Origin: Devosia sp.
Lineage (GTDB): Bacteria > Pseudomonadota > Alphaproteobacteria > Rhizobiales > Devosiaceae
Direction: 5' to 3'
NCBI GenBank assembly: GCA_028290245.1
Contig: JAQGKG010000076.1
Coordinates: forward strand, 1 to 7,510
Length of the DNA: 7,510 bases
A program made the position numbers and the translations under genes. Below, in pieces: positions 1 to 4,817 of the stretch. Position 1 is the first letter of the stretch. Every line of letters starts with the position of its first letter. The notes below the pieces were generated by a model. It did not search any database, was not told where the DNA came from, and saw only the letters and a list, made by a program, of their open reading frames with translations.

Positions 1-1
1 C

Positions 2-28
2 CACCCGCATGAGTTTTAGGCGGCTTCG
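2..28 (+). other. dnaE: Disrupted upstream dnaE codons with in-frame TAG
   Basis: Read in the dnaE frame, bases 2-28 give HPHEF, stop, AAS, joining directly to MTLDMGNTDKL. E. coli DnaE has [20 protein letters not shown] at this place, so the TAG at 17-19 replaces a conserved hydrophobic residue, and TTG (Leu) would need only one base change. No frameshift is needed, because homology stays in one frame on both sides. The likely explanations are a base-call or assembly error near the sequence edge, or a real nonsense mutation. AGGCGG at 18-23 lies 5 nt before ATG 29 and could act as a weak ribosome binding site for restart. Confidence 0.75.
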
Positions 29-1111
29 ATGACGCTGGATATGGGCAATACCGACAAGCTGGCCGAATTCCGCAGCGAAGCCAAACGCCATAATATCGAG
101 CTCGTAGCGCCCTGCGTGAACACCTCCCAAGTGGTGTTCTCGGTCAAGGACAAGCGCATTCTCTATGGCCTTTGCGCCGTTAAGGGCGTCGGGCGGCAGG
201 TTGCCGAGCATATCGTCGAAGCCCGCGGTAACACGCCGTTCAAGGACTTGGGCGATTTCGCCCGCCGGGTCGATCCGGGCATCCTCTCCAAGCGGACGTT
301 GGAAACACTGGCCAATGCCGGGGCCTTCGACGCAATCGTCGAGCGTCGCGAGGTGGCGTTCGCCGCCATTGAAGCAGTGATGGGCATGGCGCAGTCGCTG
401 ACCCACGAGCGCAATGAGGGTCAGTGGAATATGTTCGACGCGGGCGAGCCCGAACCGGTTCGCCTGCCGGCCGGTGTTCCGGCATGGAGCACCACCGAAC
501 GCGCCGACCGCGAACTGTCGGCCATCGGCTTCCATCTCTCGGCCCATCCGCTCGATGCCTACGCCGATATGTTTGAAAAGCTGCGGGTGCAACGCTGGAG
601 CGATTTCGAGCGGGCGGTCAAGGACGGAGCCGGGGCAGGGCGGCTTGCCGGTACGATCAGCGGGCGGCAGGACCGGCGGACCAAGAAGGGTACGCCGATG
701 ATGATCCTGACCTTAAGCGACCAGAGCGGCAGCTTCGAAATCATCGCCTTTTCCGAACAGATCAACGAGTTCGGTGCCCTGCTGCAGCCGGGCAAGTCTG
801 TGATCCTGCAAGTCGGCGCCGACGAACGCGCCGAAGGCATCAGCCTGCGCCTGCTGTCAGCCCAGACCCTTGATGGCATTGAAGACAAAATAGACCGCCG
901 CCTGACGGTGTTCGCTGCCGACGCCAAGGCGCTCGGCTCCATCTCGGCACAGCTCAAACGCGGCGGCGAGGGCAGCGTCAACTTCGTCGTTATCCGCGAC
1001 GGCGGAGCCCGCGAATACGAGATCGAACTCCCCGGCAGCTACCGCCTCACCGCGGAAGTCGCCGGCGGCATCAAGGCCCTCGAAGGCGTGACGGACGTGC
1101 GGTTCCACTAA
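29..1111 (+). CDS. dnaE: DNA polymerase III alpha subunit, C-terminal part
   Basis: This is the 3' end of the gene for the catalytic subunit of the replicative polymerase; the PHP and polymerase core lie upstream of the window. From the first open Met: residues 1-30 match the conserved 'MT.DMGNTDKL...' stretch that follows the polymerase core; residues 46-58 (YGLCAVKGVGRQV) look like the helix-hairpin-helix; Q132-F136 (QWNMF) fits the internal beta-clamp-binding motif, equivalent to QADMF in E. coli; residues 204-280 form the OB-fold; the rest is the C-terminal tau-binding region. The ATG at 29 is only the first start after an in-frame TAG at 17-19, since homology continues upstream of it (HPHEF). 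The gene is convergent with the response regulator. The alternative, the error-prone DnaE2, is less likely because the N-terminal stretch resembles DnaE1. Identity is very secure; intactness is not. Confidence 0.93.
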   Translation: MTLDMGNTDKLAEFRSEAKRHNIELVAPCVNTSQVVFSVKDKRILYGLCAVKGVGRQVAEHIVEARGNTPFKDLGDFARRVDPGILSKRTLETLANAGAFDAIVERREVAFAAIEAVMGMAQSLTHERNEGQWNMFDAGEPEPVRLPAGVPAWSTTERADRELSAIGFHLSAHPLDAYADMFEKLRVQRWSDFERAVKDGAGAGRLAGTISGRQDRRTKKGTPMMILTLSDQSGSFEIIAFSEQINEFGALLQPGKSVILQVGADERAEGISLRLLSAQTLDGIEDKIDRRLTVFAADAKALGSISAQLKRGGEGSVNFVVIRDGGAREYEIELPGSYRLTAEVAGGIKALEGVTDVRFH

Positions 1112-1151
1112 AAAGCGCGGGGGAGGCGAGCTTTTGCCCTTCCTCCCTCGC
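1110..1151 (-). terminator. Hairpin terminator between convergent dnaE and response regulator
   Basis: Bases 1117-1126 and 1142-1151 pair over 10 positions around a 15-nt loop. On the plus strand one pair is a G-U; on the minus strand that position is an A-C mismatch between a 6-bp and a 3-bp stem. Read on the minus strand the stem is followed by GC and then five T (1114-1110), as in an intrinsic terminator for the response regulator gene, whose stop lies about 110 nt before it. On the plus strand it starts 5 nt after the dnaE stop but has no clean T tract, so its use by dnaE is less sure. Confidence 0.5.
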
Positions 1152-1247
1152 TTCGGGGGCTTTCACCCCTTGGCCCCACGAACTAGCGCGGGTCCGTGAT
1201 AGGGGAATGCACCGACGGATGCCGCGTTCCTTGACGGCTGCGTGAAC

Positions 1248-1259
1248 AGCGCTAGCGCT
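1248..1259. repeat. Perfect 12-bp palindrome AGCGCTAGCGCT
   Basis: AGCGCTAGCGCT equals its own reverse complement and abuts the stop codon of the response regulator gene. CTAGCGC at 1183-1189 can also pair with GCGCTAG at 1249-1255. With no spacer at its centre the palindrome is a poor hairpin; it may be a protein-binding site or chance. The rest of 1152-1247 shows nothing I can name. Confidence 0.4.
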
Positions 1260-1682
1260 TTAGTGTGGGGTGTTGTCGTTGCGCGCTGTTGGAGTCGCGA
1301 AAAGCTGGGCATGACGAACACGGATGATCGTGGTGCGGAGCAGTTCGAGCGAGAATGGCTTGGCGAGGAAATCGCGACCGCGGTGCCGCACCGGCAGGAT
1401 ATTGGTGTGATGACCGCTGGAGAATACGAAGGGTATGCCTGCATCATCAAGCGCATCGGCGATGGTGAAATCTGGACCCGAATGGGTCAGGGAGCAGTCC
1501 ACCAGCGCCAGTTGTGGCTTGAACTTCTCGATCGCCGCCAGACCGTCGGAAATTGACGCTACCGTCTGGAAGGTGCGGCAGCCCATTTCTTCTGCAAGGT
1601 CTTCGACCAAGATGGCAATCAGGGCCTCGTCCTCCACGATCAGGAGGCGAACGTCGGATAGTGGGGCCGCAGGGTCCAGCAC
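1260..1682 (-). CDS. Single-domain (receiver-only) response regulator
   Basis: This 140-residue protein is a lone REC domain with no output domain, so it probably acts through protein contact or as a phosphate relay or sink, as small stand-alone receivers do. The receiver residues are visible: acidic pair E17-D18 after the first strand (LLIVEDE), phospho-acceptor D62 (ALVDCSL), switch Ser at S89 (FVFSSG) and K108-P109 in the FLAKPF motif. The 'IADAL..AGIPFVF.SG' stretch resembles receivers often linked to HWE/HisKA2-type sensor kinases in alphaproteobacteria; this is inference from pattern. The usual aromatic residue after the T/S-G pair is replaced by H91-H92. The start is GTG at 1682, chosen because AAGGAG lies 6 nt upstream. 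It faces dnaE and is divergent from rpsB. No partner kinase is in the window, so its signal is unknown. Confidence 0.9.
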   Translation of the reverse strand: MLDPAAPLSDVRLLIVEDEALIAILVEDLAEEMGCRTFQTVASISDGLAAIEKFKPQLALVDCSLTHSGPDFTIADALDDAGIPFVFSSGHHTNILPVRHRGRDFLAKPFSLELLRTTIIRVRHAQLFATPTARNDNTPH

Positions 1683-1688
1683 GTGACG

Positions 1689-1694
1689 CTCCTT
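1689..1694 (-). promoter_or_regulatory. Ribosome binding site supporting the GTG start
   Basis: AAGGAG on the minus strand, 6 nt before GTG at 1682, is a near-ideal Shine-Dalgarno sequence and fixes the start of the response regulator. Confidence 0.8.
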
Positions 1695-1789
1695 CTACGG
1701 AAGAGCGATCAAGTTTCTCTCAATCGGCAGCGCCCGGAACAAATGGCCATCGATACCCAAGGCTCTGCGCCCTTTGCATGTCGATAGCA

Positions 1790-1817
1790 AGAATATACCG
1801 TGCGCAGTGAACTCCAA
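1790..1817 (-). promoter_or_regulatory. Weak candidate promoter for the response regulator
   Basis: On the minus strand TTGGAG (1817-1812) and TATTCT (1795-1790) are 16 nt apart, matching sigma-70 boxes at 3/6 and 4/6 positions. It would give a leader of about 100 nt and would lie back to back with the rpsB promoter. It is the best pair I found upstream of the gene, but it is weak. Confidence 0.2.
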
Positions 1818-1829
1818 TGCCGGGCAATC

Positions 1830-1858
1830 CTTGCCTTCGCGGAAGTAATCCCCTATAT
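1830..1858 (+). promoter_or_regulatory. Housekeeping sigma promoter of rpsB-tsf
   Basis: CTTGCC (1830-1835) and CTATAT (1853-1858) are separated by 17 nt. This differs at one base from the CTTGAC-N17-CTATAT pattern known for rhizobial housekeeping promoters. The predicted transcript start is near 1865, giving a leader of about 130 nt before the rpsB ATG. It is the strongest promoter-like sequence in the window. Confidence 0.65.
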
Positions 1859-1865
1859 CGCCCCT

Positions 1866-1952
1866 GCGTTCGACTGCGTGTCGACGCGATTTCACACACG
1901 AGGCAGGCTTTTCGAGCAATCGAAAATCCATCCGGTGACGGGAGACCGTCGC
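1866..1952 (+). promoter_or_regulatory. Structured 5' leader of rpsB with three stem-loops
   Basis: Three hairpins follow the predicted transcript start. Hairpin 1: GCGTTCGAC (1866-1874) pairs with GTCGACGC (1880-1887), one T bulged, loop TGCGT. Hairpin 2: TTTTCGA (1909-1915) pairs perfectly with TCGAAAA (1920-1926) around a GCAA tetraloop. Hairpin 3: GTGACGG (1935-1941) pairs with CCGTCGC (1946-1952), one G-U pair, around a GAGA tetraloop. CCGGT (1932-1936) could instead pair with ACCGG (1973-1977) near the ribosome binding site, which would compete with hairpin 3. In E. coli, S2 represses its own rpsB-tsf mRNA through the leader; a similar role here is inference. Confidence 0.45.
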
Positions 1953-1983
1953 AAGGCCTCGTGGCGGCATCAACCGGTAAAAC

Positions 1984-1988
1984 AGGAG
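1984..1988 (+). promoter_or_regulatory. rpsB: Ribosome binding site of rpsB
   Basis: AGGAG lies 8 nt before ATG 1997. It selects this start over an in-frame ATG at 1817, which lies upstream of the predicted promoter. Confidence 0.85.
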
Positions 1989-1996
1989 CAGCCATC

Positions 1997-2809
1997 ATGG
2001 CACTGCCCGAATTTTCTATGCGTCAACTGCTTGAAGCAGGCGTTCACTTTGGTCACCAGAAGCACCGCTGGAACCCCAAGATGGAGCGCTACATTTTCGG
2101 CGTTCGCAACGACATCCATATTCTCGATCTGAGCCAGACCGTGCCGGCCCTGAGCCGCGCGCTGCAGCTGATCTCGGACACCGTCGCTGACGGCGGCCGC
2201 CTGCTGTTCGTTGGTACCAAGCGCCAGGCCGCTCCTCTGGTTGCCGAGGCTGCCAAGCAGTCGGCCCAGTATTTCGTGAACTCCCGCTGGCTCGGCGGTA
2301 CGCTGACCAACTGGCAGACAATTTCGAAGTCGATCTCGCGCCTGCGTGAACTCGAATCGATGAGCGAAGACGATCTTGGTCTGCGCACCAAGAAGGAGCG
2401 CCTGATGATGAGCCGCGAGCAGGAACGCCTTGAGCGTGACCTCGGCGGCATTAAGGACATGGGCAACCTGCCTTCGCTCCTGTTCGTCATCGACACCAAC
2501 AAGGAAGCCAACGCGATCAAGGAAGCCCGTCGCCTGGGCATTCCGGTCATCGCCATCGTCGACACCAATTGCGATCCCGACACCGTCGATTTCGCAATTC
2601 CCGGCAACGACGACGCGTCGCGCGCTCTCGAGCTGTATGTTTCGCTGGTCTCCAAGGCTGCGATCGACGGCATCCGTCGCTCGTCGTCGGCTCTTGGTGC
2701 CGACGTCGGTGCATCCGAGCAGGCTCCGGCTGAAGATCTGCCGGAAGAGGCTCCGGCCGCTCCGGTCGAAGCTGCTCCCGCTGCTGCTGAAGCACCCGTC
2801 GCCAACTAA
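1997..2809 (+). CDS. rpsB: 30S ribosomal protein S2
   Basis: This 270-residue protein is ribosomal protein S2, which sits between the head and body of the 30S subunit. The N-terminal family signature is clear (LLEAGVHFGHQ, residues 11-21, then HRWNPKM), as is the second signature around residues 159-183 (PSLLFVIDT...EARRLGIP). The conserved DTNCDPDTVDFAIPGNDDA segment spans 189-207. Residues from about 236 to 270 form an Ala/Pro/Glu-rich acidic tail that extends past the core of the usual roughly 240-residue bacterial protein; tails of this kind are frequent in alphaproteobacterial S2. The start is set by AGGAG and by the MxLPxFSMRxLLEAG pattern of S2. It is the first gene of an rpsB-tsf unit with its own promoter and structured leader. 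Confidence 0.98.
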   Translation: MALPEFSMRQLLEAGVHFGHQKHRWNPKMERYIFGVRNDIHILDLSQTVPALSRALQLISDTVADGGRLLFVGTKRQAAPLVAEAAKQSAQYFVNSRWLGGTLTNWQTISKSISRLRELESMSEDDLGLRTKKERLMMSREQERLERDLGGIKDMGNLPSLLFVIDTNKEANAIKEARRLGIPVIAIVDTNCDPDTVDFAIPGNDDASRALELYVSLVSKAAIDGIRRSSSALGADVGASEQAPAEDLPEEAPAAPVEAAPAAAEAPVAN

Positions 2810-2826
2810 GCTCGTTTCTCGAGCTT
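2808..2826 (+). promoter_or_regulatory. Hairpin overlapping the rpsB stop codon
   Basis: AAGCTCG (2808-2814) pairs perfectly with CGAGCTT (2820-2826) around a TTTCT loop. The stem contains the last two bases of the rpsB TAA. There is no T tract after it, so it is more likely an RNA-stability or pausing element than a terminator. Confidence 0.45.
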
Positions 2827-2845
2827 CGTACTGATTTGAACCAAT

Positions 2846-2867
2846 GCGGCCCCTGTAATGGGGCCGC
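2846..2867 (+). promoter_or_regulatory. Strong GC hairpin just before the tsf ribosome binding site
   Basis: GCGGCCCC (2846-2853) pairs perfectly with GGGGCCGC (2860-2867) around a TGTAAT loop; all but one pair is within G/C-only arms. It ends 3 nt before the GAGG of tsf and has no T tract, so it could be an attenuator-like structure, an mRNA end protector for the upstream rpsB message, or a modulator of tsf translation. E. coli also has a transcription-attenuating signal in this gap; equivalence here is inference. Confidence 0.55.
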
Positions 2868-2870
2868 CAA

Positions 2871-2874
2871 GAGG
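2871..2874 (+). promoter_or_regulatory. tsf: Ribosome binding site of tsf
   Basis: GAGG lies 7 nt before ATG 2882 and decides this start. The in-frame ATG at 2858 lies inside the preceding hairpin, has no ribosome binding site, and would add eight residues foreign to EF-Ts. Confidence 0.8.
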
Positions 2875-2881
2875 TGAGCCC

Positions 2882-3811
2882 ATGGAAATCTCTGCAGGAA
2901 TGGTCAAGCAGCTCCGCGACTCGACTGGCGTCGGGATGATGGACTGCAAGAAGGCTCTGTCCGAAACCAACGGCGACATGGAAGCCGCAGTCGATTGGCT
3001 GCGCACCCGTGGTCTTGCCAAGGCCGCCAAGAAGGCAGACCGCGTTGCCGCTGAAGGCCTCGTCGGCGTTGCCACCGCCGGCACCAAGGCTTCGGTTGTC
3101 GAAGTGAACTCGGAAACCGATTTCGTTGCGCGCAACGATCAGTTCCAGACCATCGTCAGCAACATTGCCAAGCTGTCGCTCGATGCCGACGGCGATGTCG
3201 TCAAGCTGGGTGAAATGCCCTTCCCAGGTTCGGGCCACTCGGTTTCCGCCGAGCTGACCGAAGCTATCGCCAAGATTGGCGAGAACATGAGCCTGCGCCG
3301 CACCGAGACTGTGACGGTCTCCGATGGCGTCGTCGAAAGCTATGTCCACAATGCCGTCAAGGCTGGCCTGGGCAAGATCGGCATTCTCGTTGCCCTCGAG
3401 TCGACCGGTGACAAGGCTGCGCTATCGGCTCTCGGCAAGCAGTTGGCGATGCACATTGCAGCAACCAACCCGCTGTCGATCGATCCAGATGACCTCGACC
3501 CGGCAGTGGTTGCTCGCGAACGCGCGATCATCCTGGAGCAGGTCAAGGAATCCGGAAAGTCGGCCGAGATCGCTGAAAAGATGGTCGACGGCCGCATGCG
3601 CAAGTACTTCGAAGAAGTCACGCTGCTGGCACAGACGTTCGTGATCGATGGCGAGACCAAGGTCCGCGATGTGATCAAGAACGCCGAGAAGGACGCAGGC
3701 GCTCCGATCAAGCTGATCCGCTTCGTGCGCTATGCGCTCGGCGAAGGCATCGTGAAGGTCGAGACCGACTTCGCTGCTGAAGTTGCCGCTACTGCCGGCA
3801 TCAAGAAGTAA
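2882..3811 (+). CDS. tsf: Translation elongation factor Ts
   Basis: EF-Ts, 309 residues, is the guanine nucleotide exchange factor that recharges EF-Tu from GDP to GTP form in the cytoplasm. The N-terminal UBA-like domain carries the first family signature (LRDSTGVGMMDCKKAL, residues 11-26). The second signature EVNSETDFVARND spans 74-86 and includes the TDFV stretch that contacts the EF-Tu nucleotide site. Two core subdomains and the dimerisation segment follow; the length is close to the roughly 305 residues usual in alphaproteobacteria. The gene lies 72 nt after rpsB and is probably cotranscribed with it. It ends in tandem stops (TAA then TAG) and is followed by a hairpin and an intrinsic terminator. 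Confidence 0.98.
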   Translation: MEISAGMVKQLRDSTGVGMMDCKKALSETNGDMEAAVDWLRTRGLAKAAKKADRVAAEGLVGVATAGTKASVVEVNSETDFVARNDQFQTIVSNIAKLSLDADGDVVKLGEMPFPGSGHSVSAELTEAIAKIGENMSLRRTETVTVSDGVVESYVHNAVKAGLGKIGILVALESTGDKAALSALGKQLAMHIAATNPLSIDPDDLDPAVVARERAIILEQVKESGKSAEIAEKMVDGRMRKYFEEVTLLAQTFVIDGETKVRDVIKNAEKDAGAPIKLIRFVRYALGEGIVKVETDFAAEVAATAGIKK

Positions 3812-3826
3812 TAGCATTTCGTATTT

Positions 3827-3852
3827 GCGAGCGGGCCCACGGGCCCGTCCGC
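3827..3852 (+). terminator. GC-rich hairpin after tsf
   Basis: GCGAGCGGGCC (3827-3837) pairs with GGCCCGTCCGC (3842-3852) around CACG, with one A-C mismatch and one G-U pair. It starts 15 nt after the tsf stop. There is no T tract, so it may act as a 3'-end stabiliser or a weak terminator rather than a classic one. Confidence 0.4.
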
Positions 3853-3871
3853 TGCTCTCCCGCCCCCACAG

Positions 3872-3957
3872 CACTTTCAGCAAAAGTGGACACCGGTTTT
3901 GCGGTTCGAAAGCGCGACTTTCGGCGCCTTGATTTGGCCGGGATCGAGCGCAAAACC
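3872..3957. repeat. Rhizobiales-type intergenic palindromic element
   Basis: The segment contains AAAGTGGACACCGGTTTTGC, which I recall as a common intergenic motif in Rhizobiales; no search was possible. It is built of nested inverted repeats: CACTTT (3872-3877) with AAAGTG (3883-3888); GGTTTTGCG (3895-3903) with CGCAAAACC (3949-3957), perfect over 9 bp; and inside that CGAAAG (3907-3912) with CTTTCG (3918-3923). No open frame of interest covers it. Confidence 0.5.
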
Positions 3958-3985
3958 CTGCAGTAGTTTAATTCGAGTGGTGTGA

Positions 3986-4008
3986 CGCCTTCTGTTGAAG
4001 GCGGTTTT
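3986..4008 (+). terminator. Intrinsic terminator of the rpsB-tsf unit
   Basis: CGCCTTC (3986-3992) pairs perfectly with GAAGGCG (3997-4003) around a TGTT tetraloop and is followed by GTTTT. The T tract is short, but the shape is that of a rho-independent terminator. It isolates rpsB-tsf from pyrH. Confidence 0.65.
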
Positions 4009-4028
4009 GCCATAGGGTCTGCCGGGTG

Positions 4029-4057
4029 TTTCCGGATTCGGGACCCCGTAGTATCTT
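4029..4057 (+). promoter_or_regulatory. Weak candidate promoter of the pyrH operon
   Basis: TTTCCG (4029-4034) and TATCTT (4052-4057) are 17 nt apart, with 3/6 and 4/6 matches to sigma-70 boxes. A promoter is expected between the tsf terminator and pyrH, and this is the best pair I see there. The predicted leader would be only about 15 nt. Confidence 0.25.
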
Positions 4058-4065
4058 GTTCAGCA

Positions 4066-4071
4066 AAGGGG
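4066..4071 (+). promoter_or_regulatory. pyrH: Ribosome binding site of pyrH
   Basis: AAGGGG lies 7 nt before ATG 4079. The alternative TTG at 4073 is only 1 nt from it, too close to be used. Confidence 0.7.
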
Positions 4072-4078
4072 TTTGCCG

Positions 4079-4798
4079 ATGGCGCCTGCCTACAAACGCA
4101 TTCTCCTCAAGGTCTCGGGCGAAGCGCTGGCAGGGGACAACTCCTTCGGGATTGAGCCGGCTTTCCTGCAGGGTATAGCCAAGCAGATCGCCGATGTCGC
4201 CAATACCGGCGTGCAGATCGCCATCGTGGTTGGCGGCGGCAATATTTTCCGCGGCATGGCCGGCGCTGCCGAGGGCACCGACCGCGTTACCGCCGACCTA
4301 ATGGGCATGTTGGGCACCATGATTAATGCCCTCGCCCTGTCCAACGCCATTTCCCGCCAGGGCGCCAAGTGCAAGCCCTATAGCGCCGCGTCGATGCCAT
4401 CTGTAGCCGACACTTTCACCGCCCGCGACGCCAAGATGGCGCTGGAAGACGGGTTCGTGGTCGTGCTGGGCGGCGGCACCGGCAATCCATTTTTTACCAC
4501 CGATACCGCCTCGACCTTGCGGGCGATCGAGCTGGAATGCGACGTTGTGCTTAAGGGCACCAAGGTCGATGGGGTCTATTCCGAGGACCCCATGAAAAAT
4601 CCAAATGCCACACGCTATGAGTTCGTCAGCTATGATGAAGTCATCGGCAAGAATCTGCGCGTGATGGACACAGCGGCATTTGCGCTTGCCCGCGACAACT
4701 CGATGCCGATAATCGTATATGCGCTTGATGACGCGGCCGGCCTGTCCGGCGTCCTGGCTGGCTCCAGTCGGTTCACTCGCGTCGGCAAGCAAAACTAG
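4079..4798 (+). CDS. pyrH: UMP kinase
   Basis: This 239-residue cytoplasmic enzyme of the amino acid kinase fold phosphorylates UMP to UDP with ATP, supplying UTP and CTP. Visible family landmarks are YKRILLKVSGEAL (residues 5-17), the glycine-rich GGGNIFRG (52-59) for phosphate binding, TADLMGMLGTMINALAL (71-87), the nucleotide-binding GGGTGNPFFTTDTA (131-144) and the TKVDGVYSEDP segment (161-171). Length is normal for bacterial PyrH. The ATG at 4079 is preferred to an in-frame TTG six bases upstream on ribosome binding site spacing. It heads the second operon, separated from tsf by a terminator, with frr starting 19 nt after its stop. CTP from this pathway is a substrate of CdsA encoded downstream. 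Confidence 0.98.
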   Translation: MAPAYKRILLKVSGEALAGDNSFGIEPAFLQGIAKQIADVANTGVQIAIVVGGGNIFRGMAGAAEGTDRVTADLMGMLGTMINALALSNAISRQGAKCKPYSAASMPSVADTFTARDAKMALEDGFVVVLGGGTGNPFFTTDTASTLRAIELECDVVLKGTKVDGVYSEDPMKNPNATRYEFVSYDEVIGKNLRVMDTAAFALARDNSMPIIVYALDDAAGLSGVLAGSSRFTRVGKQN

Positions 4799-4817
4799 CC
4801 TAGAAGGACGTTTGACC

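Noticed and set aside
1242..1556. A plus-strand open frame opposite the response regulator
   Set aside because: The minus-strand product has all receiver residues and an ideal ribosome binding site; the plus-strand product has no known motif.
1736..1761. GGAAC as the -35 box of a general-stress (EcfG) sigma promoter
   Set aside because: No CGTT-like -10 box follows at the required distance of about 16-18 nt.
1817..1996. A 60-codon in-frame extension upstream of rpsB
   Set aside because: The ATG at 1817 precedes the predicted promoter, the extra residues do not look like S2, and AGGAG sits correctly before ATG 1997.
1970..3349. A 459-codon open frame on the minus strand across rpsB and tsf
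   Set aside because: It is antisense to two unmistakable genes, has no family motifs and arises from high GC at third codon positions; long shadow frames are expected here.
4073..4078. TTG at 4073 as the pyrH start
   Set aside because: Only 1 nt separates it from AAGGGG, while ATG 4079 has normal 7-nt spacing.
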